This document shows, one piece after another, positions 55,191 through 64,000 of a stretch of 64,000 nucleotides of DNA. The notes under the pieces are model-generated. The model ran no database searches, was not told the DNA's origin, and saw only the letters and a list, made by a program, of their open reading frames with translations. Source of the stretch: Apoderus coryli. Its lineage: Eukaryota > Arthropoda > Insecta > Coleoptera > Attelabidae. Both the position numbers and the translations under genes were made by a program. The number at the start of each line of letters is the position of its first letter. Position 1 is the first letter of the stretch. The stretch is from assembly GCA_911728435.2 (NCBI GenBank), contig OU452204.1, positions 8,060,001 through 8,124,000 on the forward strand. Direction: 5' to 3'.

Positions 55191-56498
55191 TAAACTGAAT
55201 AAAATAAAAAAGGTCTCGCAAATTAACTATTCTTTTTTTCAGAAGTGATACATTATTATTTTAAGTAATATATTATCCAATTGTGTCTTACTTACCCTTT
55301 AGACTTGATTGAATATCATTCTAATCGATTTTTAATCGCGGATTCCTAGTTCGTCTTGTCAGTGGTATAATAATTATACACTTCTCTACAGTGAATTAAA
55401 AACGCCAGTGTATAAAGACGGTTGGAGCTATAGGTATAGTCAATGGGAACACCGTACATAGACATTTCCGTTTTAGGATGCCACGAAGAATATTTGTTAT
55501 AATAGCCAGAAGATTAAAAAACTTTTTTAATAAGAAATAATAGGATCTGATTCTTATAGGTTGCTCTATTTTTTCTAGAGATAATGGAGAGGTTTTCAGT
55601 ATAATATTAATAATGTAATTACAATGTTATGGCTCGGTTTCAGCCAGTCAGAAACAGTTTCTTACAGTTACGATTCACTTTTCATCCATCCAAGTTTAAA
55701 ACTAGTTTAATAACAAGCGTAATAATAATAACTTTTTTGTACAGCGATCATAAAAAACTTGACAATCTGGATGTTATTCTTTCTACATGGGTTCAATTTG
55801 CAAATAATTCACGCTTGCCGAGATAATTTGAGTAAGAGAAAACAGACGGTGATGAATTTGAACTAAAATTCGTGGATATAACGTAGACAAACCTCTTGGT
55901 AAGTAGTGGGTTTCACAGTTAAAAAAATCCCGATGGCAGCCAGTCGGAAAAGTAGATTTTTGATTTCTGTATTTTTTATTTATACTTAGTCTACCACTGA
56001 CACCCACTATTAATAAACAAATAATGGAATATTCTGACATTCGCCAAATATAACCAAAGTGTCATATTGACAGTTGTTTTAACTGAAATACCCATTATAC
56101 TATAATACATACATAAGTACGGTCTTATTGTTATTTCACAGATCTTTATTTGTCAAAATAATTACAGGTGTAGCGGGTGATGATATTTTTTTTATTTTTT
56201 GTTACTTTATATTGACTTACATTTACTTAAATATGCCAGCGATGAAAAAACTCTCCAAATAATTATTGTAGAGATTTAAGTGCTCTATCATTTGATATGT
56301 AACATCGGTATTTTCTATTAACAACGAAAAAAATATGATTTTTTTAAAACTTTGACAGGCCGCCATTCTGAAATTAGCTCTCCGATTTCAATCGCTAATG
56401 AACTCACGCGATTCCATGACCTAGCCGATTTTTTAACCAAATTTTGTTTCGATTGGTCAAAAAATGCGGCCTAGAACGTGACGCAAAGTTTCTATATC

Positions 56499-56500
<2 letters not shown>
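55191..56500. other. No gene recognised
   Basis: AT-rich sequence without supported frames, ending in an (AT)n run at about 56503-56530. Confidence 0.5.
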
Positions 56501-56535
<35 letters not shown>

Positions 56536-56710
56536 TAAAATTTGATGAAAAATAAGGGGTGTTTGTTATACCCATGGTTCCTAACGCTACCTGGTCTCCC
56601 GCAAGTTTTAGTAGATTTTTTAAAAAAATCTAACTATTCAGGAGATCGACACAACCGAAATTTTGAAAAATTTTTATGCAGTACTTACTTAGTATATATA
56701 TATATATATA

Positions 56711-57352
56711 CTTAGTTGAATATCTTTGTTTATTTATTTATATTTATTTGCGATGAGCAAAAGAGAAATAACATTGCATTATGGCAGTGTGTAGTCTATG
56801 TTGCCTTTGAATTAAAAGGTCGAGGCGTAGCACAGCACATAGGAAGCAAGGCATGTACGAATTAAAGAAGTTTCATTCATGTGCCACGATAGTTTAATTG
56901 GTTAAAACACCTGACCGGCAATTGGGAGATGTTGGTTCAAATCCAGCTTGTGTCACGAGATTTTTTTGATTCGTACAAGTTAGTTTATTTCATTTTTCTT
57001 TGTATATCGGTGATATACTATACTCTGTCAACTTAGTTGAATATCTTTGTTTATTTATTTATATTTATTTGCGATGAGCAAAAGAGAAATAACATTGCAT
57101 TATGGCAGTGTGTAGTCTATGTTGCCTTTGAATTAAAAGGTCGAGGCGTAGCACAGCACATAGGAAGCAAGGCATGTACGAATTAAAGAAGTTTCATTCA
57201 TGTGCCACGATAGTTTAATTGGTTAAAACACCTGACCGGCAATTGGGAGATGTTGGTTCAAATCCAGCTTGTGTCACGAGATTTTTTTGATTCGTACAAG
57301 TTAGTTTATTTCATTTTTCTTTGTATATCGGTGATATACTATACTCTGTCAA
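56711..57352. repeat. 321-bp tandem repeat, two identical copies
   Basis: Unit 1 is 56711-57031 and unit 2 is 57032-57352; a third unit begins at 57353 and stops after about 27 bp. I found no difference between the two full units. Each contains one tRNA-like segment (56881-56958 and 57202-57279). Confidence 0.93.
56881..56958 (+). repeat. tRNA-like segment (SINE head), unit 1
   Basis: GATAGTTTAATTGGTTAAAAC is an A-box/D-arm, CCTGACCGGCAATTGGG an anticodon arm (stem CCTGA/TTGGG, loop CCGGCAA), and GTTGGTTCAAATCCAGC a T-arm with B box. Position 33 of the loop is C rather than the invariant U and the acceptor ends do not pair well, so a working tRNA is unlikely. This form is typical of tRNA-derived SINE heads in insects. 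It is repeated at 57202-57279. Confidence 0.55.
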
Positions 57353-58009
57353 CTTAGTTGAATATCTTTGTTTATTTATATATATATATATATAGGTATA
57401 AAAACTTTTGAACTGAGGTCATTTTTAGGATCCAGGGGTCATAAAATGAAGTACTGCATAAAAATTTTTCAAAATTTCGGTTGTGTCGATCTCCTGAATA
57501 GTTAGATTTTTTTAAAAAATCTACTAAAACTTGCGGGAGACCAGGTAGCGTTAGGAACCATGGGTATAACAAACACCCCTTATTTTTCATCAAATTTTAT
57601 CTGCAGTTCTTATTACTGCCATTTAACAACTAAACGATCTTAGAAAAAAAACTGTAAATGCCAATGAAGATTGGTTGCTGTTGATTCGTTTGCTGACGTC
57701 TTGAAGGTGGTATACTAGAAACTAAGGGCAATAGCCACAAATCTTTAGTTCTTACCTATATGAACACTCTCAAACAAATACTGGCAGTACTCTACTTCAA
57801 CCTCAAAAGATCTCATTCAAGAAAAGAGGGGCATTCACCTATTCAATCGAAGCTACAGCTGCAAAGGCAACTATTTATATGTTGAGTTTTTCAGCATTGC
57901 GAACATTTTGTTATGTCAGGCGTTATTTTCACTAGTGTACATTGTTGACTTTAAACTACACCAAAAATTTTCTTAGTATAGCAATATTTGTGCTGTTTAC
58001 AATTATTTG

Positions 58010-58720
58010 AAAATTGTGTGTCGACGTGGATTATCAAAGCAACAGCACCATCCTATGCCACTATGAGACGCCGATATAACGAATGGTGTTATTGTCAAGG
58101 TTATCTAAAATCATTTGTTGTACCCAAAAAAATTTATGCTGTGCAAAAACTGACTGTCATGTAACATACTGCGAACTTCGAGATTAACGCAATCTTAGGC
58201 ATTAATTCAACCAGCATACATAAAATATTACATGAACATTTAGTGTAAAAAAGGTTTATTCTCGTTGAATCCCACACAATTTGATGAAATCTTAAAAAAT
58301 GCACTTTAAATTGGTGTAAACAAATACTCACATAATTCATCTTTCAAAAGTTGATAAGATTGTAATAGGTGACGAATCATGGACCTATGCGTATGAACAC
58401 GAACGTAAACGGCAAGCGTCTTTATGAGTGGGTCAAGATGATCCCAATCCAACAAAAGTGGTTCGCGATCGTAAAACCTCAAAACAAATAGTGGCCTGTT
58501 TTTTTAAAAAAAACTGGCCATGTAACAACTGTAAATAAAGAACACAAACAATCGAAGGCGTAGATGCATTCAGAAGCCATGTTTAGGAGGTGTCCGAAGC
58601 AGATAGGGAAAATGGATATCATATCATCAATCATATACGCGACTATTTTGAAAAAAAAGAAGCAAATTTCAATGAAAAATTGCTGTTTCGATTAGTAGAC
58701 TCAAAATAAAAATAGCGGCC
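58010..58720 (+). pseudogene. mariner transposon pseudogene 2 (SETMAR-type)
   Basis: Recognisable pieces: APSYATMRRRYNEW near 58050, VVPKKIYAVQKLTV near 58115, INSTSIHKILHEHLV near 58205, VGDESW followed by YAYEHERKRQ (first catalytic Asp) near 58365, DDPNPTKVVRDRKTSKQIVA with CFFKKTGHVTTV near 58440, and a RDYFEKK ending near 58640. This is the mariner group whose proteins have QDEPNPTKV and SKQMIACFFGKTGHV. The second and third catalytic Asp region is deleted. Several frameshifts. Confidence 0.75.
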
Positions 58721-58729
58721 CTTGTATCA

Positions 58730-60600
58730 TATTTCTCCAATGTGGTATTTCTAATTTAAATCCTATTCGCTTTTCATAATATGCTATACGTAGACCAACT
58801 TTATTTAGTTGTATAGAGAAAATATCAAAATAATTCTGTAGAATATAATATGAAGGCCCGATACTAGTGTACGTAGTTAGTAGCGTGTATTTATGGCCTT
58901 TATTGCACAGAGAAGGTGAAAATTGTTATAATTTTCGCTTAACGAACCTATTCACTATCCATATTGAATTTATTATTATTAGTTCATAGCGGTGTTATAA
59001 TGAAAAGGTTCTTTTTCACTACTAAAATAAACCTACAGGGTTGCACTTAGTAGCTAAGTTTGAATTATTTTAGGTATAGGTTTACCCAGAAACGTGTTCT
59101 CATTAATTTTATATGATTAAGTAGAGCCACCCCCAATTACAGAGTATCCAGAACATGGAAGACTTTGTTTTGTATATTCTTCCTGTGCTTGATTACAATC
59201 TGGTTTGTATGGAAGAAATTATTTGACTTTATTGAAAGATCTGCAATTTTTTTAGTTCGTTTTCGTACTAATAGTAAAGTAAAGGTTCTCCTATAACTGT
59301 AGCTAGATGATTTTCGCTAATGTTTCATCTTCTTTCTTAAGGTTTCCACCCAAAGTTGGCGATTTCCATGTATTAAAATAGAATCCCTCTGGAAATTGTA
59401 CATATCGGTAAGAGCTATCACCACCAAAGACATCCTAACCCTACACCAAATTAAGAAGCTTTTAACACTACTTTTAAAAATTATTTTTCTTTTTATATCT
59501 AGTATTTCATGTGTCCGTATTTTTTGATCACTTTGTGTTAAAAAAATATAAAATTCTCTTCGTTTACCATATTTTTCCCTAAGAACAGAACACGTTTATC
59601 AATAACTCGTTTGTGTTATTGGGTTTCTATCGGTGAACATACTGTAGGTATAGAAATGTAATGATACCCACCCCTGGATGATTACGCTTATTATGTAATA
59701 AAACCCTACCTAAATCTACTCTAGAGGACTAATCGATTGGTAAACATATTTGTACTATATTATGCGGAAACATAATGTTTTCATTTAGACTATTCAGCAG
59801 ATTAAAAAGTTGTGTCAGTCTATCGATTTATAACCGACCATTTTTTGCTAAAATATTTTTTCCATTTTGTGAAATGTAGTTTTTTTTTTTGTCATAACCG
59901 CGCATATACATATGGCTGAATTGTTGAATTAAATGGAAAGTTCTTTTTTAACCAATTTAAATGTCTGTTACGGCAAATATCTCGAATTTTGCTACATTTT
60001 CAATTATTTAGAATTTCTTAAAAGGTCGTAACACCAAAAGTAGGTACGTTTATTTCTCTCTTACTAAATTTATCGTTCTACGCTCGTTTCTTGTAATGTG
60101 GGTTTGTAACAAAAATAATAAATGAAAATGCCACAGAAAATGGAAACGACAAAAGAAAAATAGCGGAAAACGCTGTTAAACCTTAAAGTGAATAATTATT
60201 AGGAGCATACATTTTTCATTTTTAAAAGTGGCGGATTTGGTGGAAGTAGAATATATGTTTTAGAGATGGCATAAAAAATATACTAGTTGGAGAAGTATAA
60301 AGATGTGGGGTTAAAGTTTAGTGCTTTTATATCCAGAATGGGAGATTACTTTAAGCTCGGCGTAACTATTTACACGAATAATTTTTTTAAAATAAACGTA
60401 TACGGTAGCAGTTTTTAGGGTTAAAAAAAACGAAAAACCTTAAGCGTTTATAAAAACCAAAAGAAGTTTGCAGCTATTTTAAGAATAGGCACATTATTCT
60501 GAAATTACAGGAGTGTCGCGATAGTCTGTATCAATTAAAACTAGACCAAACAGGATTATCAAATTCTTTAAACATAAATAACATGCGGTATTTAAGCATG
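58730..60600. other. No gene recognised
   Basis: AT-rich sequence. I see no supported coding frame, repeat pair or RNA motif. Confidence 0.5.
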
Positions 60601-60609
60601 TTGATGTAA

Positions 60610-61060
60610 TTTCCCTCAAATCAAAGTCGTCTGCTATTGGACGTGGCTGTTGTTGCAGAACACTTAAAGGGATTCATTCTTCAGAGTCATCTTCTGTGTC
60701 ATTGTCATTATTTGGTTTCAAAATCTTCTTCCAGCATTTATCTAAGGAACTGGCTGGTACCTTTTCCCAAGCAGTGGGCATACATCATGTTTTAAGTTTA
60801 ATGTTAATTGCATTTTGGTCCATTGGCTGAATTATTGCAGTTGTATTCCGAGGTAAAATTTTTGGAAGAATCATCACTAATCAGTTCCTATTTATAGCAA
60901 TGACTAGACGCATTATCAATTAGAGGTAGTGCTGTCTCAGGTATATTTTGATTTCTGAGGAACTTTCTCCCATGAGAAACGAAACAATGGTCAAACCATT
61001 GCTTAAAACTACAGAATCATTCAGGTTTTGACTGTAGCTCGTCTATAATCGCTGACTTGG
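60610..61060 (-). pseudogene. pogo/jerky (Tigger-type) transposase fragment
   Basis: Minus-strand reading: FKQWFDHCFVSHGRKFLRNQ, NIPETALPLIDNASSHCYK, ELISDDSSKILPRNTTAIIQ followed by PMDQNAI, and later KVPASSLDKCWKKILKP. The order matches the DDE domain of jerky/Tigger proteins: LLLDNAPSH with the second Asp, then PPNTTALIQPMDQ, then the W.K..C region. At least one in-frame stop follows HCYK. The N-terminal DNA-binding part was not found. Confidence 0.7.
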
Positions 61061-61619
61061 TGCCATTTTCGATGAAAGAACCCGCACAGTGAGAAATCTG
61101 CATATGTACTGATGTAGACATTTAAACTTGAACGCACAAACAAGTAAAAACGTACATAATTTTATTTTTATATAAATAAGTCACGAAAATGCAATGCGGA
61201 TTACACAAGCATACGGATTATTGTGGGATCGTATTATGGCGACATTACTGTACTTTAAAAGTATCTTCTTCTATTTACTTCTTCAGTTAGTGAACACCCT
61301 TTTTGTAGATTTTGGGATTCTTGGGTTGGTCCGGTTTTTTTAGATTGGTTTTATTAATATTTAATTAATCTCGAATCTGAAGACGTAAATCCGGAACCTT
61401 TATTATCAGCATTTAAATCATTGGAGATGGATATCCAGTTAACAATTTAATTTTTTCGTCATTCCTTTTTAAATTCTTTTTCCCTTTATGGACAGAGTAA
61501 TTAAAAAAAAATACTTTACTTTATTATTAGATAATAAAAATATATTTACTTGTGTTAAGGTCCAAACAGCAAAACAGATTGAAGTCTAAAAGTTATAAAT
61601 CGAAAACAGAATAGAACAC

Positions 61620-62150
61620 TGTTCCCTGCACCATCTACTATTAGGAGCCTGAAGGTACAAGGCGTTAAATGGAAGCACACAAATTCTCCAATCCGGAAAA
61701 AATTAAAAATGCAGCCATTTTAGACTCGAAATGCGCTGTTTTATGCTATTTTCTGGTACGCCAACGAACAATCAACATACAATATTATAATAACATACTG
61801 GAAAATACGCACTAATAAACATTGTGGACTTTTGATAAACGAGGTGAATTTACTTCGCGATAATGCACAGCCGCATCAGCTAGAGATACCTCAAGAATTC
61901 ATACGAAAACTGGACTACGGGGTTCTTCCATCCCCTCCTTATAGCACAGATCTTGCCCCATCAAGCTTCCATCTGTTTGGCTCCCTTAAGGAAGCTTACA
62001 TGGCCAAAAATTCGGCTCTAACTAAGAAGTTCAAATTCAGGTGCTCCGATAGCAACCTAAATATTTTATGATGGGAGTATCAGGAAGTTACAGAAACGAT
62101 GGGCCTAATGCATAAGTGTTCGAGGGATTATGTTGAAAACTAGCCTAATT
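61620..62150 (+). pseudogene. mariner transposon pseudogene 3
   Basis: VNLLRDNAQPHQLEIPQEFI followed by LPSPPYSTDLAPSSFHLFGS and LKEAYMAKNS gives the second Asp and the degenerate third catalytic block (APSS, catalytic Asp changed to Ser). Upstream, MEAHKFSNPEKIKNAAILDS and VLCYFL are degraded versions of the KWKHTNSP...L.FWD..G..L..FL region. RDYVEN near 62135 is the usual C-terminal GDYVE. Broken frames and a lost active-site residue make it inactive. Confidence 0.75.
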
Positions 62151-62159
62151 TTTGTGCTG

Positions 62160-63390
62160 ATTGAATAAATAGCTACAACAGTTTGTCTACCTAATTACCC
62201 TCGTATAACGTTTTAATTACTGCTAGCGAGTAATAACAAAGAAATTTAACTGGACTTAACTATAATATGTAGGTATCTGAAGTAAAAGCAGATTTCATAT
62301 TTTTTAAGATTCTGTACCTTGTACTTGGCCGTTGCTAACTATATATTTACGTTTTTAAAGTTTTTCAATTTCAAAGTTTAAGTGGATACTGAAACTAAGA
62401 GCTTTATGTATTACTATTTTGTTCTTGTTGATGTTTTGTATTGTTAAGGAATATTATAGTGAGTTTTAATAATCTGAGTGAAATAAGAATCTACAGAAAT
62501 TAACTAGACTATTAAGTTTGATTGAAGACGACGGAAGATCCACAATCTTAAGAGCGAAAATGTAGTATAAAAAATAAACAGCGAAGATATGGCCTTACTA
62601 GTAAAAATGGACAGGAATGATTTAAATAAAAGATAGAGATGGTCCGAACATTCTCGTAATAGTTTTGAAAATATAACAATACACAATCGGAAATTCGCCG
62701 ATCCACAATAATTTTAAAACGGCTTACTCCACATCCGCATCCACGCGTGTGCTACATAATATACTCTCGGGCTGCTGATTCATACGGACTTATTGTTTTA
62801 AACCGCAAAAAACATAACTTAAATTATAGAAATAAAAATATTTTTAAGAATGTATAAATTTGCAGGTTTGTTAGTGGCTCAAATATGTAAATTTGGTTTT
62901 GAAAAATCAAGTATGCCTTAAACATTTTGAAAATACTGACTTTTTACACTAGTATAGCGTCTTTTCGACAGTTACAACAAAATGGTTAAAAAAAAGTTAT
63001 TCAGAATGAAAGATAAAGAGCTTTTTTCTCAGATACTACAAAATGTTATTAAAGAAAGTTGTTCAGAAAGAGAAGGTGAATAATATAGTCAAATTGAAAG
63101 CCGTCTGTCCATATTTTGAATTTTATTTTTTTTCCTTTTTCTTATGTTTGGAGAGATACAAATAAAAAAATCCCGAATATTTCATGTTTAATTTGTATAA
63201 CAATGTGTAATAAATACAATTTAGAATAATATACACTTATCTAATTACCAACAAAGATGCCTAACAACATGTTGATCAGAAGTACCAAGCAGCAGTTCTC
63301 AATTTTAATTAAGTAACGCCGAAGTTATTTCTCGTAAATGGTGTGGTTCAAAAACGATTAAATTGGAAAGTGATCAGGATATAAGCATTT
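62160..63390. other. No gene recognised
   Basis: AT-rich sequence with no supported feature. Confidence 0.5.
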
Positions 63391-63399
63391 ACGTTATGT

Positions 63400-63600
63400 T
63401 AAATCTGCTGCCGCAGAAATCTCGATAAACAAATACGAATTGGCCTATAATCGTTGCATGGCCTATCCGAAAAAACGTTGTGAATGCCTATTTTGTTGAA
63501 TTATCTACGAAGATGAAAGCATCTACTTTGTGGTCAAGTTATTCGATGCTAAGATCAACTCTTAATGGAAAAGAGGGTATCGACATTTGAAAATACCAAC
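63400..63600 (+). pseudogene. Crypton-like tyrosine recombinase fragment
   Basis: LLPQKSR near 63405, then after a degraded gap NVVNAYFVELSTKMKASTLW followed by SSYSMLRSTLNGKEGIDI. This matches the N-terminal SAM-like/core-binding part of the Crypton-type tyrosine-recombinase proteins spread through insect genomes (LLAYF.ELS....PSTLWS.YSMLK.TL). An in-frame stop follows, and the catalytic domain was not found before the window ends. About 60 residues survive. Confidence 0.5.
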
Positions 63601-64000
63601 AATTAGAACGCCAATTTGATTTATTCCAAAATACACAATAAATATTGTTAATTTTATGAACTATTATAATAGAAAGGAAATAAACAAATTAGTTATTGAT
63701 ATACAAAAAAAAGACATAAAATAATATATAAAAATAACGTAACGTAGGAAAAGCCAGCGAGTTTAATCTGTACGCCTTTCAGGATAGAAGTGCAGCATCC
63801 CCCTAGAGTGGCAGACTAATAAGTCGAGTTCTGAATAATGCGTAACGTAATATCTTTTACCGGCACAGGCGGCAATAAAGTGTGCTATTTCTTACAATAT
63901 AATGTGTAAGTGTTCAACAATGATGAGATTAAAAGATATTCCTCCTCTGCCTTAAAGTCACTTTATGGATTTTTGTTATTCAAAACTAAAGAAATGTATT

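Larger units (their letters stand above)
56533..57602. mobile_element. Palindromic element enclosing two tRNA-like tandem units
   Basis: The left arm 56533-56690 and right arm 57450-57602 are near-perfect inverses of about 155 bp (outer AGATAAAATTTGATGAAAAA, inner TTTTTATGCAGTACT). Between them lie (TA)n runs and two identical 321-bp direct repeats. No transposase is present. I infer a long-TIR non-autonomous element into which a tRNA-derived unit was inserted and duplicated. Confidence 0.8.

Noticed and set aside
55629..56040. Short frames on both strands at 55629-55826 and 55783-56040
   Set aside because: No recognisable motif, no splice context, and length within chance for this composition.
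3854..57279. tRNA-like segments at 3854, 53299, 54723, 56881 and 57202 as working tRNA genes
   Set aside because: Acceptor stems do not pair and invariant positions are missing (for example U33). They lie in repeats, so tRNA-derived repeat heads are more likely.
1..64000. CRISPR arrays, operons, ribosome-binding sites or prokaryotic signals
   Set aside because: The tandem repeats found have no spacer structure, and genes are intron-split. The sequence is eukaryotic throughout.

Overview
This window is AT-rich animal nuclear DNA with spliced genes and a dense load of transposon remnants. The gene content (a trypsin-fold protease with short introns, two LITAF-domain genes, an ASCIZ/ATMIN-type zinc-finger gene) and the element types (mariner, DD34-type mariner relatives, jockey-like LINEs, hammerhead-bearing Penelope-like fragments) point to an insect. 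Beetle and true bug are both possible; I cannot settle the order from the sequence alone.

Host genes, left to right. (1) 18423-19734 (+): an ASCIZ/ATMIN homologue with four N-terminal zinc fingers and a C-terminal tail carrying six TQT motifs of the type that binds dynein light chain LC8. (2) 23303-27718 (+): a complete six-exon secreted S1 serine protease (260 aa) with an intact catalytic triad, but Gly instead of Asp at the trypsin specificity position. (3) 29516-41331 (-): a four-exon LITAF-like gene (184 aa) with an extra N-terminal C2H2/BED-like finger; its first intron is about 8.9 kb of transposon debris. (4) 42253-46169 (+): a four-exon canonical LITAF gene (297 aa) with two PPxY motifs. 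Genes 3 and 4 are divergent, with 921 bp between their start codons, so this is probably an old tandem or inverted LITAF pair.

Almost everything else is mobile DNA. Best preserved is a 1.33-kb mariner (11694-13021) with an uninterrupted transposase and TIRs, sitting inside a larger inverted-repeat element whose arms each carry a hammerhead-ribozyme-like motif. Decayed transposases include three further mariner pseudogenes (7123-8138, 58010-58720, 61620-62150), two other Tc1/mariner-type elements (3368-5706, 43996-44910), and fragments of PIF/Harbinger (1400-1683), pogo/jerky (60610-61060), a KRBA2-like integrase (46685-47095) and a Crypton-like tyrosine recombinase (63400-63600). There are LINE remnants at 33730-35790, 39190-41145 and 48740-50540, plus short LINE tails. 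Several long palindromes (34017-35425, 54085-54267, 56533-57602) and tandem duplications (9044-9275, 16798-17502, 56711-57352) are also present.

Region by region: 1-11.4 kb, no host gene, nested transposons; 11.4-17.5 kb, mariner, Penelope-like pieces and a tandem duplication; 18.3-28 kb, ASCIZ and protease genes; 28-46.2 kb, LITAF gene pair with transposon-filled introns; 46.2-64 kb, transposon graveyard with no host gene recognised. No CRISPR array, operon or prokaryotic feature is present, and no rRNA or convincing functional tRNA gene was seen.
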